A stretch of 64,000 nt of DNA, from the NCBI RefSeq assembly GCF_029168315.1, contig NZ_JARGYD010000009.1:1-64000 (forward strand). The letters are read 5' to 3'. Below are positions 8,872 to 16,109 of the stretch, piece after piece. Source of the stretch: Psychromarinibacter halotolerans. GTDB lineage: Bacteria > Pseudomonadota > Alphaproteobacteria > Rhodobacterales > Rhodobacteraceae. The notes beneath the pieces are model-generated. The model made no database searches. It was not told the origin of the DNA and worked only from the letters and a program-made list of their open reading frames with translations. The translations under genes were made by a program, and so were the position numbers. How positions within the stretch are numbered: position 1 is the stretch's first letter; each line of letters starts with the position of its first letter.

Positions 8872-8939
8872 GACGGCTGAATAGAACAGCCGCGCCGCCT
8901 TTGGAACTGCCCCTTGCGCATTCCGCGGCGCGGCGCCGT

Positions 8940-9674
8940 TCAGTAGGTCGCGCGCCCCCCCGACAGGTCGAACACCGCGCCGGTGGTGAACCCGTTCTCG
9001 CGGCTGGCGACCCAGACGATCATTGCCGCCGCCTCGTGCACTTCAAGGAAGCGTCCGCGCGGGATCTTGGACAGCATGAACTCGATGAACTCGGGCTTCA
9101 TCTGGTCGAAGATCCGGGTCCGCGCCGCCGCCGGCGTGACGCAGTTGACCGAGATATCCTCGGACGCCAGTTCCTTGCCCAGCGACTTGGTCAGGCCGAT
9201 CACCCCCGCCTTCGACGCGGAATAAGCCGAAGCGCCCGGGTTGCCTTCCTTCCCGGCGATCGAGGCGATGTTGACGATCCGGCCATAGCCCTGCGTCCGC
9301 ATCGCGGGCACCACGGCCTTGTTGGTGTGGAAGGTGCCCAGCAGGTTGATGTCGATGATCCGGGCGAATTCCTCGGGCGGGTAATGCTCGACCGTGTCGT
9401 TCAGCCCGGCGATCCCGGCCGAGTTCACCAGCACGTCGATCCGGCCCTCTGCCGCCAGCGTCGCGTCCCGCGCGGCGGCGACGGCGGCCCAGTCGGTGAT
9501 GTCGACCTGATCAATCCGCGCCCCGTCCAACGCGCGCGAGGCCTCGGCGGCGGCCGCCATATCCATGTCCCAGATCACGATCCGGGCGCCGTGGGCGTGC
9601 AAAAGCTCTGCCACCGCGCGGCCAATGCCCTGCGCGCCGCCGGTCACCACGGCCACCTGTCCTTTGAAATCCAT
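8940..9674 (-). CDS. SDR-family NAD(P)-dependent oxidoreductase
   Basis: A classical short-chain dehydrogenase of 244 residues. TGGAQGIG (11-18) binds the dinucleotide, and Ser138, Tyr151 and Lys155 form the catalytic set (ASIAGKEG, then YSASK). Asp36 after the second strand (VIWDMD) suggests NAD rather than NADP. Close families oxidise sugars, sugar acids or 3-oxoacyl groups; the substrate is not readable. The start at 9674 follows GGGAGGA. It lies 64 bases downstream of the glutamine-synthetase-like gene on the same strand. Confidence 0.87.
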   Translation of the reverse strand: MDFKGQVAVVTGGAQGIGRAVAELLHAHGARIVIWDMDMAAAAEASRALDGARIDQVDITDWAAVAAARDATLAAEGRIDVLVNSAGIAGLNDTVEHYPPEEFARIIDINLLGTFHTNKAVVPAMRTQGYGRIVNIASIAGKEGNPGASAYSASKAGVIGLTKSLGKELASEDISVNCVTPAAARTRIFDQMKPEFIEFMLSKIPRGRFLEVHEAAAMIVWVASRENGFTTGAVFDLSGGRATY

Positions 9675-9738
9675 TGTATATATCCTCCCGCCGCGGACTG
9701 TTCCGTGTCGCGGCGGGATGGTCAAGCGCCCTTGGCGG

Positions 9739-11109
9739 TCACGACCGTTCGAAGCCGCGGGCCACTTCCCAGTCGGTCACGCGGCGGTCGTACTCGGCCA
9801 CCTCCCACTCGGCGGCATGGACATAATGGTCGATCACCGCATCGCCCATCGCGGCCCGCAGCATCTTGGACCGCTTCAGCAGCTTCGCCGCGTCGCGCAG
9901 CGTGCCGGGGATCTCGCGCGCTTTCTTGGCGCCATAGGCGTCGCCGGTGAATTCGGGCTCAAGCTCCAGCCCCTCTTCGATCCCGGCGATCCCGGCGGCC
10001 AGCATCGCGGCGAAGGCAAGATAGGGGTTCAGGTCGGCGCCGCCGACCCGGTTCTCGATCCGGATGCCCTTGCCGCCCTCGCCCACCAGCCGGAACCCGG
10101 CGGTGCGGTTGTCGCGCGACCAGATCGTCTTCGTCGGCGCGAAGGTGCCCGCCACGTACCGCTTGTAGCTGTTGATGTTGGGCGCAAGGAACACGGTCAT
10201 GTCCGGCGCATAGGTCAAAAGCCCGGCGACATACTGCTCCATCAGCTTCGACATGCCATAGGTGCCGTCCGGATCAAGGAAGGCGGGCTTGCCGTCCAGC
10301 GTCCACAGCGACTGGTGGACATGGCACGAAGACCCGGCGGGCGCGTCCGCGTATTTGGCCATGAAGGTCACCGCGTGCCCGGCCTGCAGCGCGATCTCTT
10401 TCGTCGCTTCCTTGGTCAGAACGTGATTGTCCGCCGCCGTCAGCGCGTGGGCGTATTTCACGTTGATCTCTTCCTGCCCGGCCCAGGCCTCGCCCTTGGA
10501 ATTCTCCACCGGGATGCCCGCGCCGTACAGGCCGTTGCGCAGAGCCCGCATCACCACCTCGTCGCGCTGGGTGGTGAAGATGTGGTAATCCTCGTTATAG
10601 GGGCTGACCGGATCCAGCTGGCGATAGCCGGTGGCGTGCGCCTCTTCGAAGCTTTGGCGGAACATGTAGAATTCCAGCTCCGACGCCATCATCGCGGTCA
10701 GGCCCATCGACTCCAGCCGCGCCAGCTGCGCCTTCAGGATCGCACGCGGGCTGACCTCGATCGGCCCCTCGCCAAGGTGATCCAGCGTATCGCACAGCAC
10801 CAGCGCGCAGCCGTCCAGCCACGGCAGCCGCCGCAGCGTCGACAGGTCGGGCTTCATCATATAGTCGCCATAGCCCTGCGCCCACGAGGCCGACTTGAAG
10901 CCCGGCACCGGCTCCATGTCCATGTCGACGGTCAGCAGGTAGTTGCACGAATGGGTCTCGTGCACCCCGGCCTCAAGAAAGTTCGACACGTGGAACCGCT
11001 TGCCCATCAGCCGCCCCTGCATGTCGATCTGCGCCATGATCACGGTGTCGATCTCGCCGCTGGCGGCGGCCGCCTTCAACTCGTCAAGGCTCAGCGGGGC
11101 GTCGGTCAT
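9739..11109 (-). CDS. Glutamine synthetase-family ligase (PuuA-like, not GlnA)
   Basis: A 456-residue protein with the glutamine synthetase catalytic fold. ASELEFYMFR carries metal-binding glutamates, AGSSCHVHQSLW the ammonia/glutamate-site histidine region, and NSYKRYVAGTFAPT with RIENRVGGADLNPYLAFAAM the nucleotide and arginine sites. The short N-terminal domain and lack of an adenylylation-loop tyrosine signature point to the gamma-glutamyl-amine ligase branch (PuuA-like) instead of housekeeping GlnA. It would couple glutamate to an amine with ATP. A gamma-glutamyltransferase-like gene lies downstream in the same strand block. Confidence 0.82.
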   Translation of the reverse strand: MTDAPLSLDELKAAAASGEIDTVIMAQIDMQGRLMGKRFHVSNFLEAGVHETHSCNYLLTVDMDMEPVPGFKSASWAQGYGDYMMKPDLSTLRRLPWLDGCALVLCDTLDHLGEGPIEVSPRAILKAQLARLESMGLTAMMASELEFYMFRQSFEEAHATGYRQLDPVSPYNEDYHIFTTQRDEVVMRALRNGLYGAGIPVENSKGEAWAGQEEINVKYAHALTAADNHVLTKEATKEIALQAGHAVTFMAKYADAPAGSSCHVHQSLWTLDGKPAFLDPDGTYGMSKLMEQYVAGLLTYAPDMTVFLAPNINSYKRYVAGTFAPTKTIWSRDNRTAGFRLVGEGGKGIRIENRVGGADLNPYLAFAAMLAAGIAGIEEGLELEPEFTGDAYGAKKAREIPGTLRDAAKLLKRSKMLRAAMGDAVIDHYVHAAEWEVAEYDRRVTDWEVARGFERS

Positions 11110-11204
11110 GTCTCTCTCCTGTCGGTCTGGTCTTGTGCGTTACGGCGAACATGAGCGGATGCGCGCCGGGTTGTCGAGCCTCGGGGCCTGCCTCCGGGCG
11201 CAAC

Positions 11205-11276
11205 TCTCCTTCTTCGGACGAAAAATATCCTCCGGGGTGAATGCGCCGCAGGCGCAGAGGGGGCGGACAGCCCCCT
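11205..11276 (-). repeat. Intergenic multi-hairpin repeat, copy R2 (diverged)
   Basis: On the minus strand it reads GGGGGC-TGTCC-GCCCCC, then stem TGCGCC-TGC-GGCGCA, then CCCCGGAGGATATTT and CGTCCGAAGAAGGAG. It is the most diverged of the four copies but keeps both stems. It lies in the 253-base gap between the divergent ligase gene and rpe. Confidence 0.65.
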
Positions 11277-11362
11277 TATTCGGCGTCCGCCGAACATCGA
11301 CACGGCTGGACCCCTGCCCCGGATGGCGTTAATCCGCGCCCAGCCAAACCGGAGGTGCCCCC

Positions 11363-12061
11363 ATGTCGTTCGACCGCTCGATCAAGATCGCCCCGTCGAT
11401 CCTGTCCGCCGACTTCGCCGATTTCGGCCGCGAGATCCGTGCCGTCGAGGATCAGGGCGCCGACTGGGTGCATGTCGACGTGATGGACGGGCATTTCGTG
11501 CCCAACCTCACCTTCGGCCCCCCTGCGGTGAAGGCGTTCCGCCCGCACGTGAAGACGGTGATGGACGTGCATCTGATGATCGCGCCGGTCGATCCCTATA
11601 TCGACGCCTTCGCCGAGGCGGGCGCCGATATCCTGACCGCCCATGTCGAGGCCGGGCCGCACATCCACCGCACCCTGCAAGCGATCCGCGGCGCGGGGAT
11701 GAAGGCCGGCGTCGCGCTGAACCCCGGCACCCCGGCGGACGCGGTGGCGCATCTTCTGGACCTGACCGACCTTGTCTGCGTGATGACGGTGAACCCCGGG
11801 TTCGGCGGGCAGAAGTTCATCGACCTGACCGACAAGATCCGCACCCTGCGCGCGATGATCGGCGACCGCCCGGTGCATATCGAGATCGACGGCGGCGTGA
11901 CGCCCGACACCGCGCCGCTTGTCGCGCGCGCGGGCGCCGACGTGCTGGTCGCGGGCTCGGGCGTGTTCAAGGGCGGGTCCGTGGCCGACCCCGCGCCCTA
12001 CGGCGAGAACATCCGCGCGATCCGGGATTCGGCAGAGCTGGCGACCGGGCAGTTCGCGTAA
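11363..12061 (+). CDS. rpe: Ribulose-phosphate 3-epimerase
   Basis: A 232-residue TIM-barrel protein that interconverts ribulose 5-phosphate and xylulose 5-phosphate in the pentose phosphate (and, if present, Calvin) pathway. IAPSILSADFADFG, HVDVMDGHFVPNLTFGPP, VHLMIAPVDPYI, MTVNPGFGGQKFI and EIDGGVTPDTAPL are the diagnostic metal- and phosphate-binding segments, with the two catalytic aspartates in VDVMDG and IDGG. The ATG follows GGAGGTGCCCCC. Downstream genes on the same strand lead to a phosphoglycolate phosphatase, echoing the rpe-gph pairing known in other proteobacteria. Confidence 0.96.
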   Translation: MSFDRSIKIAPSILSADFADFGREIRAVEDQGADWVHVDVMDGHFVPNLTFGPPAVKAFRPHVKTVMDVHLMIAPVDPYIDAFAEAGADILTAHVEAGPHIHRTLQAIRGAGMKAGVALNPGTPADAVAHLLDLTDLVCVMTVNPGFGGQKFIDLTDKIRTLRAMIGDRPVHIEIDGGVTPDTAPLVARAGADVLVAGSGVFKGGSVADPAPYGENIRAIRDSAELATGQFA

Positions 12062-12203
12062 CGTTCCGGCAAACGGTCCTTCTGTCGCGGGAAACTGGGC
12101 GAAGGTCGGTTAATAAAAGCTTGATTTCGCCTCCGGATTTGGCAACCTTCTTGGCGCAGATCCGAAAAGGATCGGGGGCGGACAACGACCGGCCGAGGGA
12201 CAC

Positions 12204-12746
12204 ATGACGACCGACCACGTTTTCAAGCCGTCACGGCTTCGATTCCCGGCGCTTTGCGCGCTGCTTCTGATGACCGCCGCCTGCGGGCAGGTAAAGCGGG
12301 AAGACATCCCCGGATTGAACAGCGATCTTGTGGGCCGCGCGGTCAGCATCGCCACCGATATGCGCGCCGCCGGACAGCGGGTCTGGTGCGTGCCCTTCGC
12401 GCGCAACGCCAGCGGCATCGAGATTCGCGGCAACGCCGATACGTGGTGGGGTCAGGCCGAAGGCAAGTTCGCCCGTGGCCACACCCCGGCCATCGGCGCG
12501 GTCATGGCGTTCTCGGGCACCAGCAAGCTGCCGATGGGGCACATCGCCGTCGTGTCCAAGGTCGTGTCCGAGCGCGAGATCCTGATCCACCACGCCAACT
12601 GGCACCGCAATCAGGTGTCGCTGGACATGTCGGTCATCGACGTGTCCGCCGCCAACGACTGGTCCGAGGTCCGGGTGATGACCAACCCCGGCTCGTACGG
12701 CAGCGTCTATCAGGTCGACGGCTTCATCTGGGCCCCGCAGGTCTAG
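12204..12746 (+). CDS. CHAP-domain lipoprotein, probable peptidoglycan amidase/endopeptidase
   Basis: A 180-residue exported protein. The N-terminus ends in LLLMTAAC, a lipobox with Cys27 as the lipidation site. The remainder fits a CHAP (NlpC/P60-like) domain: Cys62 in RVWCVPFARN as nucleophile, His113 in MGHIAVVSKV and Asn132 in HHANWH. Such domains hydrolyse amide bonds in peptidoglycan peptides in the periplasm. The ATG is preceded by GAGGGACAC. It sits between rpe and a thioredoxin-fold gene with no tight coupling to either. Confidence 0.8.
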   Translation: MTTDHVFKPSRLRFPALCALLLMTAACGQVKREDIPGLNSDLVGRAVSIATDMRAAGQRVWCVPFARNASGIEIRGNADTWWGQAEGKFARGHTPAIGAVMAFSGTSKLPMGHIAVVSKVVSEREILIHHANWHRNQVSLDMSVIDVSAANDWSEVRVMTNPGSYGSVYQVDGFIWAPQV

Positions 12747-12822
12747 GCACCGCGACACCGCGCGGCTGGCGCGTGCGCGTGCCGGCCCTATAGTGCTCCT
12801 TCAGAACCGGAAGGAGATCCCG

Positions 12823-13380
12823 ATGGCCACCACCCCGCCCGTCTGCGACTTTGGCGCCAAGGCGCCCGACTTCACGTTGCCCGCAACCGACGGCACGACC
12901 CGTTCCCTGTCCGACATCGCCGGACCGAAGGGCACGCTGGTCATGTTCATCTGCAACCACTGCCCCTATGTGAAAGGCATCCTCGACCGCCTGATCGTAA
13001 CCGCGCAGGACCTGCAGACGATGGGAATCGGGGTGGCCGCGATCTGCGCCAACGATGCCACCTCGCATCCCGCCGACAGCTTCGACAACATGAAGGCGCT
13101 GGCCGAGCGGCACGCCTTCCCCTTCCCCTACCTGCACGATGAAAGCCAGCAGGTCGCCAAGGCCTACGGCGCCGTCTGCACCCCGGATTTCTTCGGCTAC
13201 AACGCGGGTCTGGAACTGCAGTACCGGGGCCGGCTGGACGATGCCGGCAAGAACGCCGCCGGGCCCGACACCTCGACCGACCTTCTGGACGCGATGCACG
13301 CCATCGCAGAAACCGGCAAGGGCCCCGAGTCGCAGGTGCCGTCGATGGGCTGCTCGATCAAGTGGAGGACACCGGCATGA
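12823..13380 (+). CDS. Thioredoxin-fold (AhpC/TSA-like) family protein
   Basis: A 185-residue protein of the redoxin superfamily. GAKAPDFTLPATDG is the typical N-terminal strand-loop, and the active-site motif is Cys44-Asn-His-Cys47 (MFICNHCPYVKG), followed by ICANDATSHPADSF. This CNHC branch is widespread but its substrate is unknown; a cytoplasmic reductase or peroxiredoxin-like role is likely. AAGGAG lies eight bases before the ATG at 12823. The stop overlaps the ATG of gph by four bases (ATGA), which indicates translational coupling. Confidence 0.82.
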   Translation: MATTPPVCDFGAKAPDFTLPATDGTTRSLSDIAGPKGTLVMFICNHCPYVKGILDRLIVTAQDLQTMGIGVAAICANDATSHPADSFDNMKALAERHAFPFPYLHDESQQVAKAYGAVCTPDFFGYNAGLELQYRGRLDDAGKNAAGPDTSTDLLDAMHAIAETGKGPESQVPSMGCSIKWRTPA

Positions 13381-14039
13381 GCGCCGTGATCTTCGACCTC
13401 GACGGCACGCTGATCGACGCCACCAAGGACATCCACCTGTGCGCCACCCGGATGCTCGAAGCCGAGGGGCTGCCGCCCCTGCCCGAAGAGACGGTGAAAA
13501 GCTTCGTCGGCAACGGGCTGGCGCAGCTGATCAACCATTGCATCGCCGCGCAGGGGCTGGAGCCCACGCGCGAACGGCACGACCGCATGTATGCCGAGTT
13601 TCACCGGCATTATGAAACCGCCGTCCACAACACAACGGTTTACCCCGGCGTGTTCGAGGCGCTGGATCGGCTGAAGGCGGACGGCTATCGCCTTGCGCTG
13701 TGCACCAACAAACCCGAGACCCCGGCCCGCGCGGTGACGGCGCATCTGGGTCTGGACCGCTACTTCGACGCATGGGCCTTCGGTGACGGCCCCTATCCCC
13801 GCAAGCCCGACGCCGCCGCCGCACGCCATGTCATCGACCAGCTGCCCGCCCGCCGGTTCCTGTTCGTCGGCGACAGCGCGGTGGACGCAGGTACCGCCCG
13901 CAACGCCAAGCTGCCCTTCGCGCTGTATTCCGAGGGGTTCCGCAAAGAGCCGATCGAGCAACTGACCCACGCGGCGGTGTTCTCGGACTATGCGGACCTG
14001 CCGGGCATCGCCGCGAAATTCGCGCCCCGACCCGAGTGA
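13377..14039 (+). CDS. gph: HAD-IA hydrolase, probable phosphoglycolate phosphatase
   Basis: A 220-residue haloacid dehalogenase-type phosphatase. VIFDLDGTLID (residues 4-14) holds the nucleophile Asp7 and Asp9, ALCTNKPE the motif-2 threonine, and FVGDSAVDAGTARNA the motif-4 aspartates. A helical cap contains SFVGNGLAQL, as in Gph. It would dephosphorylate 2-phosphoglycolate formed by DNA repair or RuBisCO oxygenation. It overlaps the preceding thioredoxin-fold gene by four bases. A second Gph-like gene is at 23342-24010, so the two may differ in substrate. Confidence 0.8.
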   Translation: MSAVIFDLDGTLIDATKDIHLCATRMLEAEGLPPLPEETVKSFVGNGLAQLINHCIAAQGLEPTRERHDRMYAEFHRHYETAVHNTTVYPGVFEALDRLKADGYRLALCTNKPETPARAVTAHLGLDRYFDAWAFGDGPYPRKPDAAAARHVIDQLPARRFLFVGDSAVDAGTARNAKLPFALYSEGFRKEPIEQLTHAAVFSDYADLPGIAAKFAPRPE

Positions 14040-14085
14040 CACGACGTCGCTGCCTCGGCCCGCACAGGCGACAGCGCGGCCGGGG

Positions 14086-14105
14086 AAGGAATAAAATTAT
14101 TCCTT
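14086..14105. repeat. AT-rich palindrome after gph
   Basis: AAGGAATAA and TTATTCCTT flank two central adenines, followed by AATTTT. It lies 46 bases after the gph stop. It could be a weak terminator or a protein-binding site; the sequence does not decide. Confidence 0.35.
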
Positions 14106-14226
14106 AATTTTCGACAGTTGCAGGCAGCCCCGCTTGCCGTCTCGGCCGCAGACCGCCCCAAAGCGGACGTTACGTCGCCAGCTGCCAACCTTGCCGGACG
14201 CACCCGGATGCCTTAAATCCATTGTC

Positions 14227-14397
14227 ATGATAAATACGAAAAGTGACCTGACCCCGACGACCGGCCTTACCACCGTCGCCCATAAAATCTGGACTGCCCT
14301 GAACCCTGCCGAGCCCTCGCCGTACTTCCTTGTCGGCTTCATGGCGTGCTCGATCATGATCTTCGCAGCCGGACTCGCCATCGGCGGTCACATCTAA
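14227..14397 (+). CDS. Small single-span membrane protein (56 aa)
   Basis: Unrecognised. The reading frame uses G or C at nearly all third positions, like neighbouring core genes, so I think it is real. A hydrophilic N-terminus (about 30 residues, with LNPAEPSP) precedes one hydrophobic segment (about 33-55, VGFMACSIMIFAAGLAIGGH) that should span the inner membrane. No convincing Shine-Dalgarno is visible before the ATG, which leaves the exact start uncertain. It is the last plus-strand gene before the AT-rich patch. Confidence 0.55.
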   Translation: MINTKSDLTPTTGLTTVAHKIWTALNPAEPSPYFLVGFMACSIMIFAAGLAIGGHI

Positions 14398-14497
14398 AGC
14401 CCCCACGCGGTTTTACAGCTTCTAACCACCGCCGGACTGCAACGTCCGGTGATAGCGGTCGCGCGGCTCTGACTTCGTTTCGGCAGGCGCAGAATGC

Positions 14498-14528
14498 AAA
14501 AGGGGCCGGTCCGCTTCGGACCAGCCCC
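14498..14528 (-). terminator. Rho-independent terminator for the VPLPA-tail remnant
   Basis: A 12-base G/C-rich stem (14502-14513 with 14517-14528, one wobble on the minus strand) with a three-base loop is followed on the minus strand by TTTT. It lies 18 bases after the remnant's stop codon. Its survival shows that a normal transcription unit once ended here. Confidence 0.75.
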
Positions 14529-14546
14529 CCGTCAGATCAGGATTGA

Positions 14547-14738
14547 TCAGGCGCGCTTGCGACGGCGCAGCGCCAGCGAGCCAAGCCCACCCAGCAGCAG
14601 GAACGCGCTGGCCGGTAGCGGCACCGGAACCGGCGCATCGATGTCGCCACCGTCGTTCATCAGCGAGGTGCCGGGCAACTCACCCGACGCGCTGTAGACA
14701 ATGCCGCCGGACGTATTGGTGAACGAGAATGTCGAGGT
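14547..14738 (-). pseudogene. C-terminal remnant of a VPLPA-CTERM sorted exoprotein
   Basis: The minus strand reads about 64 codons open from a TAG at 14739-14741 to the TGA at 14547. The last 27 residues are PVPVPLPASAFLLLGGLG, then SLALRRRKRA: a VPLPA motif, a hydrophobic span and an arginine-rich tail, the sorting signal recognised by exosortase-type systems in this group. The part before it (TFSFTNTSGGIVYSASGELP) looks like the end of an extracellular domain. No start codon or signal peptide remains: the frame is cut exactly where the sequence turns AT-rich. A terminator still follows it. Confidence 0.75.
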
Positions 14739-15156
14739 CTATTTTGACTTCGCCCTTTAAACTATTGACCAGTTCCCCGCGGATCGGATCATCTAAATAC
14801 AAAAGATGATATGAATTTTGATAAGGATTGCCCCCAACTCACTGTGACCAAAACGGGCGCGATGCTCCTTTTTAACGTCAATAGATAAGTAACGATCGCT
14901 CGACCACCGCAGGCCTACCGGGAACCAACAAGCCCTTGGCTCCGTAGAAAGCTTCCTCAACATTGCGAATCAAAAACGAGAAAACTATCGATCCAAAACA
15001 CAATCGAGATTTAATTTCTCGTGGAGATCATTAAAATAAAAAATTGAATCAATAGATATATACCAATGTGTATAAATAATAATACATGCACTTGATAAAA
15101 TAAAATAAGATACACGAAGTCATATAAAATAAAGGATGACGCAAGGAAATATGTCT
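14739..15156. other. AT-rich non-coding stretch (foreign-looking leader region)
   Basis: About 420 bases with no convincing gene. Composition falls from GC-rich to strongly AT-rich, most extreme at 15001-15140, with runs such as TAAAATAAAATAAG. A minus-strand stretch of about 50 open codons (14878-15030) has no start codon and matches nothing I know. The region probably holds the promoter of the orphan gene that follows. I found no inverted repeats, integrase or transposase fragment at its edges. Confidence 0.7.
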
Positions 15157-16023
15157 ATGAAGAGTATCCTGCAGGACATTCTAGATAAGATCGACGGAAT
15201 GAAAGTCGCGACCTACATCGGAGCCGTTGCCGCACTTTCTACCCTAGCCGCAACAATATTTTTGACGCTGCCAGGCTATCGCCTTAGCACCAAACAGCTC
15301 GGCTTTATAGAGGAAAACCTCGAAATTATCTTTTCGAATGCGCAACTAATCGGTGCAAGCGAGTGTTCTCTGTTTTTTGATCTGAGCTTTTCAATAGTAA
15401 ACCCGTCAGACAGAGCCATCGTGATCGATGAGGTCGGCTATAGCGAACAAACTCTTCGAGGGCAAAACTTAAGCAGATCAGATTTTCCAATCGAGAGCCT
15501 AAGAAATCGATCAATTCTTCCAGGTGAGGTCGCGAACTTCAGTTTCATACATTCCAGAGGAATTGAATATCCAGCCTTGGATTTATGGCAATCGCATTTA
15601 GAAGAAAAAGCCTCCATTGCCTTGGACGGTTGCAGCTTCCCATCCAGAAATGGCATAATTTTAGATCGGGAAGAGACAATTAGCGTCTTACAAAATATCT
15701 GGCACGCAGGTCTGGGCCTCGAAGGTTCAAGATTCACACCGCCCGAGGCGGAAAACTCGGTATTCATGATGCGCCCCACGCGGAGAGGGGGAACTTGCGG
15801 GGAGGCTGTTCTTGTTTCCGCGATTGGTTGCACGAATTTTCAGATCCGAACACTTGCTGGGAATATCTTCGGGCTGGAGCCTATAATTTTCGGAATAGTG
15901 CCTTTCTATCTCACCGAAAATGGTCCCTTTGATTATTGGGATTTTTTTTCTATCCGTGCCGAAACCGACGCCGTAACGGTCGAAGACAGCCGCAATCGAC
16001 CGCGGGGCGGCCGAAGAGAGTAA
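15157..16023 (+). CDS. Orphan membrane-anchored protein of unknown function
   Basis: Unrecognised, 288 residues from this start. A short amphipathic segment (MKSILQDILDKIDGMK) leads into one transmembrane helix (about 17-39), followed by a roughly 245-residue soluble domain rich in beta-type stretches (SIVNPSDRAIVIDEVG) with several cysteines and an Arg-rich tail. One span places the domain on one side of the membrane; which side is unclear. Codon use is AT-rich and unlike all neighbours, pointing to horizontal acquisition. AAGGA nine bases upstream favours the ATG at 15157; ATGs at 15136 and 15151 are alternatives. It has no partner genes in the patch. Confidence 0.75.
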   Translation: MKSILQDILDKIDGMKVATYIGAVAALSTLAATIFLTLPGYRLSTKQLGFIEENLEIIFSNAQLIGASECSLFFDLSFSIVNPSDRAIVIDEVGYSEQTLRGQNLSRSDFPIESLRNRSILPGEVANFSFIHSRGIEYPALDLWQSHLEEKASIALDGCSFPSRNGIILDREETISVLQNIWHAGLGLEGSRFTPPEAENSVFMMRPTRRGGTCGEAVLVSAIGCTNFQIRTLAGNIFGLEPIIFGIVPFYLTENGPFDYWDFFSIRAETDAVTVEDSRNRPRGGRRE

Positions 16024-16034
16024 GTTTGGCGTAG

Positions 16035-16062
16035 CTAAGGCCGGGGTACTACCCTTAGTTTA
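16035..16062 (+). terminator. Weak terminator-like hairpin after the orphan gene
   Basis: CTAAGG (16035-16040) pairs with CCTTAG (16053-16058) and is followed by TTTAG. The loop is 12 bases and the stem is short, so this is tentative. Confidence 0.3.
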
Positions 16063-16069
16063 GTGCACA

Positions 16070-16092
16070 TCACGATCTTCTAGAAGATCGTG
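16070..16092 (-). repeat. Hairpin with TTCTAGAA loop, copy C
   Basis: CACGATCTTCT and AGAAGATCGTG form a perfect 22-base palindrome (16071-16092), 17 bases after the polA stop. The stem and TTCTAGAA centre match the first hairpin of copy B (20357-20411). It is probably the 3' end of the polA transcript, and it also marks the right edge of the AT-rich patch. Confidence 0.65.
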
Positions 16093-16109
16093 CTCCGGCA
16101 GCCGCGGGC

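Noticed and set aside
12110..12124. TTAATAAAAGCTTGA, a near match to the CtrA site TTAA-N7-TTAA
   Set aside because: The second half-site is imperfect and there is no supporting second site. Too weak to claim cell-cycle control.
14878..15030. A minus-strand open stretch of about 50 codons in the AT-rich patch, with segments such as RNVEEAFYGAKGLL
   Set aside because: It has no start codon, no ribosome site and no family I recognise. It may be a decayed fragment, but length and composition do not separate it from chance.
14739..16095. Insertion sequence or genomic-island ends around the AT-rich patch
   Set aside because: No terminal inverted repeats, target duplication, integrase, transposase or tRNA site could be found by eye. 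The mechanism of acquisition is unknown.
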